NCBI GenBank assembly: GCA_013423325.1
Contig: BLJB01000146.1
Location: forward strand, 1-29,774
DNA from: Usnea hakonensis
Taxonomy: Eukaryota; Ascomycota; Lecanoromycetes; Lecanorales; Parmeliaceae
Direction of reading: 5' to 3'
DNA: 29,774 nt
The notes under the pieces were generated by a model. The model made no database searches. It was not told where the DNA came from and was given only the letters and a program-made list of their open reading frames with translations. Position 1 is the stretch's first letter. Every line of letters begins with the position of its first letter. Position numbers and translations under genes: made by a program. Positions 17,969-27,451 of the stretch are shown piece after piece.

Positions 17969-20895
17969 ATGGATGGCGTTAGTGCCGCAGCAAGTGTTGT
18001 TGCTCTTGTTGAGACATCTGTAAAGGTCGTGTCTCTTTGCGTAAAATACTGTTCCCGCGTCAAGAATGCCAAAAAGGATGCCGATCGATTGTGTCTGGAA
18101 GTTAAGGCACTTAGCAGTGTTCTTTAAAACCTAGACAAACTTGCACGGAGTCCAAGAGCAACTAGACTTTTCGCCTCAAGATCACTCAATGAAGATATCA
18201 AACAATGCTTAATACATCTTGAGTACTTGCAAAAGAAGCTAGAGCCAGGAAAGGGTCGGAAGGCTATAAGTCGGTGTGGGTTTCGAGCTTTGAAATGGCC
18301 ATTCGAAAGGAAGGAGCTAGAGAAAGACCTCGGTGTACTTGAGAGATACAAATTAACATTCACTGCTGCTTTGAATACAGATCAGACGTAAGATATCTCT
18401 AACTCAAATATTTGGATTAAGCTAATCTCAACAGCTCTTTAATACTTGATTTTGATATCAAGCTGGATTTAGCAGAGCAAGATCGGTGTTTGTCGAAGCT
18501 TCCATATGCGGAGGGTGCCAATTTTGATTCACATGAGCGGCAAAATGAGCCTTACTGCCTTCCAGACACCCGTGTTGATATTCTTTGCCAGATCATGAAG
18601 TGGAGCGCCGACCCATACCAAAAGACTATATTCTGGTTGAATGGCATGGCTGGTACAGGCAAATCTACCATCGCTCGGACTATTACACGCACTCTCACCA
18701 AGCAAAAACGACTTGCCGCGAATTTCTTCTTCTCAAGAGGCCGCGGTGACCTCAGCCACACCGGTAAACTCTTCAGTACCATTGCGGTTCAATTAGCGGC
18801 TACATTACCAAGACTGAAGCACTACGTATGCGAAGAAATCGCCCAAAATGACAGCATTTCTCGGCAATCTATGCGCGATCAGTGGACGAAGTTGGTTTAT
18901 CAACCCCTGTTGAAACTAGAGGGCGACCCACGGTCACCTCTAATTTTGGTATTTGTAATCGATGCTTTAGATGAATGCGGGCATCAACAAGATATCCGGA
19001 CTCTTCTTCAACTGCTCACGGAGGCCAGGGATTTCAAGAATGTACAGCTTCGAGTGCTTGTCACTAGCAGACCCGAGATTCCAATCCGCCTTGGGTTCCG
19101 TGCTATCTCTGGATCTGTGCATGAAGATTTTGTGCTTCATGAAATCTCTGAGGCTGTTATTCGTCACGATATTACTATTTTCCTAAGACATGAATTGGAC
19201 AAGATCAAAGAAGAATTTTCGCTTCCGTTCGACTGGCCTGGCAAACAAAAGCTTGAACTTCTTATCGAAAGATCGGGTAGTCTCTTCATTTATGCTGCCA
19301 CTGTCTGTCGATTCATCAACGATCGGAAGTGGCATCTAGAAAAGCGTCTGGACGCTGTCCTTCAAGGGAATGATGACTCACAAAAGCCTACACAAAGGCT
19401 TGATGACATATATATCCAGATCTTGAGGACTTCTGTGATTGAAGACTGTAACGAAAAAGAGGTGGACATATTAGCCCGACGGTTCCGAGATACTGTGGGA
19501 TCAATAATTGTACTGTTTGATTCGCTCTCCACAGTCGTATTGGCAAGGCTGTCTCCAGCTCTATCAGAGACGATTAGTATTATATTGGACCCTCTTAAAT
19601 CGGTGCTGAATGTTCCGGAAGATCGAAATGCACCAATCCAGCTACTTCATCCATCTTTCCGCGACTTTCTCGTCAATAAGGATCGATGCCTTGATAGACA
19701 TTTCTGGATCGATCAAGGAAAGGCTCATCATGACATAGCTAAACACTGCTTATGCGTCATGTCAAAGACCTTGAAAAGAAACATCTGTCGGCTCAGGACG
19801 CCCGGTACACTGAAGAATGAAACAGAAATCGGCACAGTGGATCAGCACTTGCTCTATCACGTTCAATATGCATGTCAGTACTGGGTTGATCATCTCCAAA
19901 AGAGCGATCTCAGTCTCGATGACGGTGGACACGTACATGAATTCCTTCAAAGCCATTTCCTTCATTGGCTTGAAGCACTTAGTCTGATAGGCAAGATGTC
20001 TGAAGCTGTACTCATGATCAAAGTCTTAGACGTCATACCTGGGGTACGTACTAATTGGGTATTTCTATGTGTTCTAGATGCTGATCCTTTTAACTTCTAG
20101 TTTCAAGCCAACACAGATCTGCTGGCCTTTATACGTGATGCAAGACGCTTTGTTCTCGAGTCTAGATATATCATGGAGACGGCGCCTCTCCAAGTCTATG
20201 AATCTGCACTTCTTTTCAGCCCAGAAGCTAGTACTGTTAGACGCCTGTTTTCAGAAGAATTGCCAGGGTGGATAGAACGACTACCTATGGTGGAAAAGGA
20301 TTAGACACCTTCTTTACAAGCACTTGAAGGCCATTCAGGTTCGGTCAGGGCGGTCGTCTTCTCGCCTGACGGCCAGCTTCTGGCCTCTGCATCCGACGAC
20401 AAGACTGTCAGACTGTGGGACCCAGCCACAGGGGCCTCACGCGGCACGCTTGAAGGCCATTCAGGTTGGGTCAGGGCGGTCGTCTTCTCGCCTGACGGCC
20501 AGCTTCTGGCCTCTGCATCCCACGACAACACTGTCAGACTGTGGGACGTTAAAGAAATGGTCTCTATACAGCAAATCGAACATGAATTCAATGGAAACCT
20601 CTCCTTCAGTACGGATGGGTCACAGCTGGAAATGGACGGGAGACTTCTAATGGTCCCATCATCGTCTCTCAATCTTTATGCTAGTATTCAAGCTCCAACT
20701 GGTACATCATCCTTCATGAGCGTCAAGAGGGAGTGGGTAAGGTATAAAGATTGCAATGTTCTTTGGCTTCCACCCAACCGCCGGCCAGGTGTCTACGCAT
20801 TTCAGAACCAGACTCTCGTGCTAGGAAATGGGTCCGGCCGAGTCACTTTCTTTCGATTTAGTTCGACAGTTACTCCCGCTATACTTGAAACTTGA
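17969..20895 (+). pseudogene. NACHT-WD40 NLR (STAND) gene with two premature stops
   Basis: Exons are 17969-18387, 18435-20043 and 20101-20895, with introns of 47 and 57 nt (GTAAGA..ACAG, GTACGT..CTAG). The N-terminus MDGVSAAASVVALVETSVKV is the helical signalling-domain type found on fungal NLRs. NACHT: P-loop GMAGTGKSTIARTI near residue 210, Walker B LILVFVIDALDECG near 308, sensor VLVTSRPE. A conserved HPSFRDFLVNKDRC winged-helix region follows. Then come two WD40 units (about 751-834) and the usual C-terminal cap (EWVRYKDCNVLWLPP, TLVLGNGSGRVTFFRF). The total is 941 codons. Two codons break it: TAA 18125-18127 at codon 53, from a likely CAA, and TAG 20302-20304 at codon 744, where relatives usually have Trp (TGG). 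Both fit RIP-type transitions. Fungal NLRs of this class recognise nonself and trigger cell death. Readthrough, an extra intron or sequence error cannot be excluded. Confidence 0.8.
20323..20574 (+). repeat. Two near-identical 126-bp WD40-coding repeats
   Basis: Units start at CTTGAAGGCCATTCAGGT (20323 and 20449). Over the first 99 bp they differ at only three bases, giving Ser/Trp, Asp/His and Lys/Asn. The last part of unit 2 diverges into the C-terminal cap. Such near-identity between adjacent repeats is typical of NLR arrays undergoing concerted evolution by recombination. Confidence 0.9.
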
Positions 20896-21347
20896 ACGAT
20901 AATAATAGGTATGCCTTTCTAAATAACTGTCTCACTTTGATTCTTAACAATTGCGAATATCGGTCCATATTTGGAAGTAATCGATTCGAAAAATGCGGAT
21001 TATACGTTGTACAAATTGTTGGCCCGGGGCTCTCTATTCGAATATGCACTGCTTCACATGTTCTAGATATTTTGGACATGCTAATCGGACGTTTGACTTG
21101 TAAATTTTCAAATGAAGCCCACTTCCATTGAACCAACTACATCCCAGATTTTCACAGCTCTAGAGATGGCACTCTCTTCCAGATTTGGCACCATCCCCTA
21201 CCAGTGCTAATCTCGAAAATACCATAAGTGGATAATGCTGATAGATTGTGGATCAATTTTACGATGTCTGCCCTTCTAACTAAGTGTTCGTGGAAACGTC
21301 GCTGTCTTTGACCCCTTTCCCATCACCAAAAAAATGTACTTGCAGCT
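20896..21347. other. 3' flank of the NLR with a weak repeat-like remnant
   Basis: A plus-strand frame at 20892-21131 (YRSIFGSNRFEKCGLYVV, HVLDILDMLIGRL) and a following SSRDGTLFQIWH in another part of the strand (about 21152-21190) faintly resemble beta-propeller strands. They could be leftovers of a second WD40 protein. This is too weak to call a gene. Confidence 0.3.
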
Positions 21348-21707
21348 CTAAGTCCCTTTACTGCGTCTTCCCCATCTAACCATCTCGACTGAACCAGACT
21401 TCTCATTCGACAGGTCCTCCACTTTTGAGCCATGAGGAGCCTTACGAATCGTGTAATCAAAGTCTTTGGACAGCAGATTGACAGGCAACGGGTGAGGAAC
21501 ATTGTATAGACGAGCACCAATATATCTCTGAAATTCCTGCTCCACATCTGGATCCCCTTTATCTAGTCTTCCTCGCATTTTTGCGTTCCATTTTTGGACC
21601 GTCCCTCCTGTTGAATAATGAGGCACGAAATGCTCTATTGAATCCACTACTTCTACTACTACTAAATGAGAAGTCGGTGATATTTCCCAGCGCCAAGAAA
21701 TTGCTGA
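21348..21707 (-). CDS. Unknown protein, 3' exon only, truncated toward the scaffold gap
   Basis: On the minus strand a frame open from after TAG 21710-21708 to TGA at 21348 reads SAISWRWEISPTSHLVVVEV, then DSIEHFVPHYSTGGTVQKWN, a DKGDPDVEQEFQRYIGARLY segment and a basic end (VEMVRWGRRSKGT). Amino-acid use is protein-like, and the frame could begin at an acceptor (GGCTTAG). No ATG precedes the conserved-looking part. Its 5' side points at the poly-C/N artefact about 80 bases away, so the rest of the gene may be missing from the assembly. I do not recognise a family. Confidence 0.35.
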   Translation of the reverse strand, partial: SAISWRWEISPTSHLVVVEVVDSIEHFVPHYSTGGTVQKWNAKMRGRLDKGDPDVEQEFQRYIGARLYNVPHPLPVNLLSKDFDYTIRKAPHGSKVEDLSNEKSGSVEMVRWGRRSKGT

Positions 21708-21783
21708 CTAAGCCTTGGCAAGGCTGAGTGGTAGGGCTGACTGCCATGATTTCCAACACCTCCAACTCCATTTTTGGAAAACA

Positions 21784-21785
<2 letters not shown>

Positions 21786-21817
<32 letters not shown>

Positions 21818-21863
21818 ACACACCNNCCCCTTTTTTAAAAAAAACCCCCCCCCCCCCCCCCCC
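21786..21863. other. Poly-C runs and NN: sequencing or scaffolding artefact
   Basis: A run of 32 C (21786-21817), ACACACC, two unresolved bases (21825-21826), CCCC, T6, A8 and a run of 19 C (21845-21863). Natural sequence with this composition is very unlikely. It resembles contig ends extended by poly-G/poly-C reads and joined with a token gap. The true distance, and even the adjacency, of the two sides is therefore unproven. Confidence 0.85.
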
Positions 21864-22095
21864 AAAACCTAACCCTACAAAGCTCCAATTTTGGCCCGCT
21901 TCCTACGATCCGATTCTGGCACTGGGAGAGTAGGGACACCCTCTGATTCCCTGGGTTCGTCTTTGGAAGGCTACACGCCCTGACTCCTACCGCGACTCCT
22001 GTCCTAGGCAATTCTGGATTTGGCGAACCTTTCGGTTCGCAGCATACAGATGGCTCCCAGTCTGGCCCACAGACCGGGGCTGCAGAGCAAATCAG

Positions 22096-24202
22096 ATGGG
22101 ACAGCCCTCCTTGACAGGTATAGCTGCTGGCTCTGGTCACACTGTCCGTTACAAAACAGTTCCACCGGGGATCTGCGAGCAAAGAGGGGATTTAATGAGT
22201 ATAAGCGGATATGTCGACGTGTCATCTAACCAGCATATCTTTTTCTGGTTTTTCGAGGCGAGAAATGAAGATCCGGCCACGGCACCCCTGACCACCTGGA
22301 TCAATGGGGGACCTGGCACCAGCTCAATGGTAGGGCTGTTCCAGGAGATGGGGCCCTGTTCAATCGATTCAAACGGGGAAGTTATCAATAACCCTTACTC
22401 CTGGACAAACGCCAGCAACCTGCTATTCATCGATCAGCCCGTGCAGACTGGGTTTTCATACTCGACAACCACCCCCGGATATGTCAACCCGGCCACTGGA
22501 TACGTCGTAGCTTCACAAAATGGGATCTGCCCTTCACAAGGAGTTACGGACGGCACGTGCGGGACCTATTCGAACCCAATTGACTTGAATGAGATTTCGG
22601 TCTCGACCTTCGCGGCAGCATCGGCCTTCTATGTGACCTTGCAAGGATTCATGAGCGCTTTTCCGAAGTACGCGAGGGAAGGATTTCATTTCGCCACCGG
22701 TTAGTGGTCTAGCCTTGCATTAGCATAAGATACTGATATTTCCTGGAAAAAGAGAGTTATGGAGGGCACTATGGCCCTGTGTTTTCTGAGTATATTGAGA
22801 CCCAGAATGCCAAACAAGCACTCGGTACGAGAAACATCAGTCTTGAGACGTTGACTATTGTAAACGGATGGATGAATCCTATCGTTCAGGTATGATGAGA
22901 CGATTCATCTAGACAATTCTATTTGAGGCTAATATGAACGGACTAGTACGCCGCATACTATAACTTTACGGTAGTTGTCTCCCCGTCCCAAACCCACATT
23001 CCATTAAGCCTGACCGTCGTAGGTGGATCCCGGAAACACATATGATTATAAGCCATACAACGATTCCGCTGCTTCGGAGCTATACTCTCTTGTATACGGG
23101 TCTGGGGCGTGCGTTGACCAGCTGGAACATTGTGTTGCAACTGGAACAAATTCTGTTTGCGCGGCTGCCGATAATTATTGTCTTCAAGTCGAGAACTTTT
23201 ACGATGCGATTACGGGTCGGGATGAGGATGACATCAGACAACTTGAACCAGATCCGTGAGTCGCAGTTGATTCAAGAAAACAGTTCCTGACCTGTGTGTC
23301 AGATATCCTCCAGAGTATTACGTCCGCTATTTGAACACTCCAGCAGTGCAAGCCGCAATAGGTGTCTACGTAAACTATACAGAACAGTCATTGGCTGTGG
23401 CATACAATTTCAACACTACAGGCGACGATGGCAGAATAGATGGTACTACAACAGACATTCAGACACTCGTGGAACAGGGTGTTGCGGTGAGTCAGATGTC
23501 CACACGTATTACAGCTATAGCTCACTTAAATATAGGTCACTATGCTCTACGGCGATGCCGACTACAACAGTCTGTCTTTTCTATCTAGACTTTGAAAACA
23601 TTGACTGAATCAGGCTTACACGGTGAATAGGTAATTGGCTCGGCGGCGAAGCCGCCTACAACTCCATCATAATCCCCGGCTACGTCAACATCTCCACCCC
23701 CGACTCCCTCGTCCACGGCCAGGCAAAGCAAAGTGGCCTCTTCACCTTCGCCCGCATCTACGACTCCGGCCACGAAATCCCCTACTACCAACCCCTAACA
23801 GCACTAACCCTCTTCGAGCGGGCTATCAACGGCTACGACATCGCTACCGGAGAGCAGAAGGTCAACGGAGCATACGTTACTTCCGGGCCTGAAAAGAGTA
23901 CTTACCGAGAAGGCAATGCAACTGTGCGATCTTCAGTGGTGCAAGAAGGGCAATTGCAACTCGTCAATCTCGCTGACAATGCCAGTTTGGTGCACCCAGA
24001 TGACAGGGTTCTCTCAACTATGAAACCTGGAAGGAAGCTGCTTGCGGAGAATGGGAATAATACCAACCCGGATGCAGGGAAGCTGGTGTTGACGAATGTT
24101 TCCCCCAATGGCAACACTTTGGACGGGCTGAGGAAGTCTGGGAAGCTGGCTATACCCATCCATATGAGGAAGAGAGGAAGAAAGGTGCGAGGAGGGAGGT
24201 AA
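22096..24202 (+). CDS. Serine carboxypeptidase, peptidase family S10, seven exons; 5' end missing
   Basis: Exons are 22096-22699, 22753-22889, 22947-22970, 23023-23255, 23303-23486, 23536-23569 and 23631-24202. Six introns of 47-61 nt all keep the frame, giving 595 residues from 22096. The family cleaves C-terminal residues from peptides in the secretory path, vacuole or outside the cell. Visible motifs are PPGICE, FFWFFEAR, INGGPGTSS (oxyanion region, usually NGGPGCSS or NGGPGSSS), DQPVQTGFSY, catalytic Ser in GESYGGHYGP (codon 203, rebuilt across intron 1), catalytic Asp in MLYGDADYNSNWLGGE (401) and catalytic His in DSGHEIPYYQP (453). All three catalytic residues are intact. The C-terminus is extended and ends very basic (MRKRGRKVRGGR). 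The N-terminus has no signal peptide; the family normally has one about 30 residues further up, toward the poly-C artefact. The ATG at 22096 is provisional; the real first exon is probably lost or unread. Confidence 0.85.
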
Positions 24203-25213
24203 GGTGGCTTGAGGGCGATAAATTAATGAGACGAATATGCATAGACTAGCATTATAGATTGATATCCCTATCCTTTTCTGCGTGTCTCTGATCGCTTAGC
24301 TACGCAGGTCATTTCTTTATATGTGAGTACAACATACAGAGACCGTATCTCGTCAAGCAGGCAACAAACCAATGTAGTGGCGTCTTCCAGTATGTATCGC
24401 CCCCCACCTCACTCCTACCAGCTTACCGTAATCACCCCCGTTCCCCAACCACAAATCACACCCCTCCGTCCCCGGCAACAATACGCCTTCAATACCCCAT
24501 CTTGGTTCCTAAACACAGGAGCTATTCCATGCTTCGCAGCCATTCCCTCCTCAAGTACTCACTTATTCCAATCATGCAAACGCGAGTTGAGACATGGCAA
24601 TTTCCCCGATATTGCCTTCCCAGCCATCTCTAGGCCGTGGTCAGGCTAGCTACCCGAAATTGTATGATAAATAGGACTGCTCCAAAGGAGCTTCTGGGGA
24701 CTTCAATTCATGCTTTCTAAGTGTTCCGTATCCATCTCACTTCCACATTCACTCACAGTGTGCTAGTCACGAAACCGCACTCCCCCCTCAGCCTTGCCGG
24801 ATAACCCGATGGCGATACATCAAGGTAGCTATCCCCTTGTGGGCTAGTAAAATCATGCCCTACTGCAGATGTCAGGCTGAGTACTGGGTACGTACCACAT
24901 TTCGAAAGGCCACAGTAAGGCAGATTTTCCAGGCTCCAATCGTGGAGTATAGGTAGGTACCTTAGGCACCCGTGAGCAGTGCAGGTGCCAGCAAAGCATA
25001 GCTAGCCGGATGTACGTTAGCTTTTTTTTCGGCGGGGTGGTAGGGTATTATAACAACTTCACGTCTTCTCCTTCTCATTTACTTTAGGCTTTATCACGAA
25101 CGAATTTGCTATTTCCTGGTGGCACGCTCAGAAAATTGGCGCCAACGTCCTTAGAGACTCAGCGTTTGCACATCTTACCTACTTGCAAAGATTTCGATTT
25201 TACTTTTCACAGC
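24203..25213. other. 1 kb intergenic; possible HET gene promoter
   Basis: A plus-strand frame at 24323-24649 (Pro/Ser/Gln-rich, 108 codons) has no recognisable domain, and I do not support it as a gene. Near 24945-24970 there are GGTAGGTACCTTAGG-type motifs of a kind often seen repeated in fungal intergenic DNA. A TATTATAAC box near 25050 and the CT-rich stretch after it are plausible core promoter and leader for the HET gene. Confidence 0.35.
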
Positions 25214-27451
25214 ATGAAAGGCAAGGCTACCAAAGGGAAGGTTACCAAAGGGAAGGCTACCAAAGGAAAGGCTATCAAAGGGAAGGCTACCAAAGGGCAG
25301 GCTACCTACTGCGCCACATGCAAAAAAGTTGCTTCTTTGATTGACGATTACTACAAATATCAGAAAGCCAAGTTCAACAAGGAGAACGGCTTACCTTTCT
25401 CCCCAAGGATAATAGAAGATGATGAAGTGATCGGAATCACACTTGGAACGTTGAAAGATTTGCGAAACAGAATTGAGTGTACATCATGCCAAGACATCGC
25501 CCGTAGTCTTCTTCACAGTGGCAGGGAACCTCCAGCTCACGCCGTCATGGAATTCAATTACGATCCACTTCAGAGGCTCTCCATTGACAAAAAATCATGG
25601 CTAAATAAGACACATCTCTACCTTTGGCGCTTGGAGAATTCAAATAAAGCTTACGAAGTTGGGAGACTATTCAATCCTCAGCAAGTCAATGTCGAGCTTC
25701 TGCGTAAATGGATCGGTTGCTGTCGCACATCACATGGAGAACATTGTCATGACATCGAAATACCGAGCTCAATATCTCATGTCTACTTCATTGATGTAGT
25801 GGAAGGTTGTCTAGTTTCGGCGAACATAGAAACTAGATATGTCGCTCTGAGTTATGTATGGGGCAATTTCGATGCTATCCAGACAACCAAAAGGAATCTT
25901 GCGTATTTTCAAGAACCTGGAAGTATTGATGTCAGTGTTGGTAATCTCAAGCTTGGAAAGACGATCGAAGATGCCCTACGCCTTGTTTCACTGTTGGGTG
26001 AGAGGTATCTATGGGTAGATCGCCTCTGCATCATCCAAGATGACTTGGATACGAAGCAAGAATCTTTGAATGCTATGGGCTCAATATACGCGAATGCATA
26101 CTTCACAATCGTGGCTGCTGACGGGTACCATGCTGATCACGGCTTACGTGGTCTAGGGCATAGTTCTCAGGACCGTTCTGTGAGCTGCAACATCATCCGA
26201 TTTCCGTTCGAGACTGATGTTCTCGCCCACCGCTATCGAGCCTGGTATCCAGAAGACAGCCCGTGGGAGTCAAGAGCCTGGACTTTTCAGGAAGCCTTGT
26301 TTTCTCGACGACTTCTGATTTTCAATGGCACGGTTTCATGGTTCTGCAGGGCCGCTATCTGGGAGGAATATGCGAGCGACCCTGCAGAACATGGGTCGGT
26401 CTCTCCTGTGGCGAACAATGCCACTGGTGTGCCATTTGCAGCGCGTATTCCTACTTGGCCAGACATAGATAGGTGGGCTACCCTGGTGAGAAAGTTCAAC
26501 ACGCGGAAGTTAACGTTCGAAGAAGACGTGATGGATGCTTCTGCCGGATTAACATCGATCTTTGACGGCTGCTTCAGCGGCGGGATACTCTGGGGAATTC
26601 CAGTGATGTTCTTCGATATCTGCATAATATGGAGACCCTTAGAAGTCCTTCGGCGTAGAAGAGCGTACAACCATGCACTCTTAGCAGAGTCCCTTCCAAC
26701 TTGGTCCTGGGTAGCTTGGGAAGGTAGGATCAATCTGAGAGGTACTGATTTTTATTTGCATGGTAATCCTATTTTCGACAGTAGCCGCATCCAAATCGAA
26801 CGGTTGGCTCAATGGTACAAGTCAAGAGAGCCAACGTCGTCTCTCTACCCGCTTTTGAATATTGATCATGCCTTGCTACTACACCACGCCAAACTTCAAG
26901 AGGAGCAATTGCCGACCGGATGGACTCGAGAGCAGTATCCTGACGGCACTCCTCGTTTCACCCATGAGACGCTACCTGACATGCAATTCCGATACCCGAT
27001 ACCTTTGAAGAACGAATCGGCTGGCCCATCAATCAATGAAAATGGTCGATATCTACATCTCAAGACCGAGAGGACATGGCTCTATTTGGGAAGGGAAATA
27101 GTAAAGGATCGTTATGGCCCGGATACCTGTATGGCTTGCCTGAGCGATAACGAGGGCAAATGGGCAGGTAGTATTCGTTTGGACACATCTCGATATGAGT
27201 CATTACCAAGGGAACAATTTTTTGATCTCATTGCCTTGTTTGTGGGCAAGGCCGACAATAGTGAGGAGTTCATCTATCTAGACGAGTGGGATATCCCCGA
27301 ACGACCGCGAGACTCCGAACTCTACCATTTCTATTACGTGATGTGGGTTGAGTGGGATGCAGGAATCGCTCATCGCAAAGCTATCGGAACAGTCTACAAA
27401 CCCGTTTGGGACAGTCAGGTCCGAGAGGATATTGATGTTATACTTGGCTGA
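25214..27451 (+). CDS. Heterokaryon incompatibility (HET) domain protein, 745 aa, single exon
   Basis: ATG 25214 is chosen; the frame is open further 5' but without an ATG. It begins with six copies of a KGKAT-type pentapeptide, then a possible zinc-binding pair (YCATCKK near residue 32 and ECTSCQD near 93). The HET domain (PF06985) shows its conserved blocks: VALSYVWG (residue 210), YLWVDRLCIIQDD (267; most relatives have S or A in place of R) and WESRAWTFQEALFSRRLL (351). A long C-terminal part closes with EWDAGIAHRKAIGTVYKPVW, the usual end of this subfamily. HET proteins trigger programmed cell death on meeting a genetically different hypha; this subfamily (HET plus long C-terminal extension) has no assigned partner. 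The gene is intact and unspliced. It lies near NLR-type genes, as often in fungi, but the nearest NLR, downstream, is incomplete. Confidence 0.92.
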   Translation: MKGKATKGKVTKGKATKGKAIKGKATKGQATYCATCKKVASLIDDYYKYQKAKFNKENGLPFSPRIIEDDEVIGITLGTLKDLRNRIECTSCQDIARSLLHSGREPPAHAVMEFNYDPLQRLSIDKKSWLNKTHLYLWRLENSNKAYEVGRLFNPQQVNVELLRKWIGCCRTSHGEHCHDIEIPSSISHVYFIDVVEGCLVSANIETRYVALSYVWGNFDAIQTTKRNLAYFQEPGSIDVSVGNLKLGKTIEDALRLVSLLGERYLWVDRLCIIQDDLDTKQESLNAMGSIYANAYFTIVAADGYHADHGLRGLGHSSQDRSVSCNIIRFPFETDVLAHRYRAWYPEDSPWESRAWTFQEALFSRRLLIFNGTVSWFCRAAIWEEYASDPAEHGSVSPVANNATGVPFAARIPTWPDIDRWATLVRKFNTRKLTFEEDVMDASAGLTSIFDGCFSGGILWGIPVMFFDICIIWRPLEVLRRRRAYNHALLAESLPTWSWVAWEGRINLRGTDFYLHGNPIFDSSRIQIERLAQWYKSREPTSSLYPLLNIDHALLLHHAKLQEEQLPTGWTREQYPDGTPRFTHETLPDMQFRYPIPLKNESAGPSINENGRYLHLKTERTWLYLGREIVKDRYGPDTCMACLSDNEGKWAGSIRLDTSRYESLPREQFFDLIALFVGKADNSEEFIYLDEWDIPERPRDSELYHFYYVMWVEWDAGIAHRKAIGTVYKPVWDSQVREDIDVILG
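25217..25306 (+). repeat. 15-bp tandem repeat, six copies, encoding (KGKAT)n
   Basis: Six consecutive 15-bp units AAAGGSAAGGYTACC directly after the HET start codon encode KGKAT, KGKVT, KGKAT, KGKAI, KGKAT and KGQAT. The array stays in frame whatever the copy number, so length variants are expected. The very basic stretch could act as a nuclear or membrane-surface targeting tail, which is an inference. Confidence 0.9.

Noticed and set aside
21864..21880. Telomere-like CCTAACCCT next to the poly-C run
   Set aside because: Only about one and a half units of CCCTAA, no array, and it sits beside an obvious sequencing artefact; chance is sufficient.
21662..21933. Glycine- or proline-rich reading frames across the poly-C runs
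   Set aside because: They are translations of homopolymer artefact with N codons, not genes.
24323..24649. 108-codon Pro/Ser-rich frame between the carboxypeptidase and HET genes
   Set aside because: Low-complexity composition, no domain, no splice signals and no clear leader; left as intergenic.
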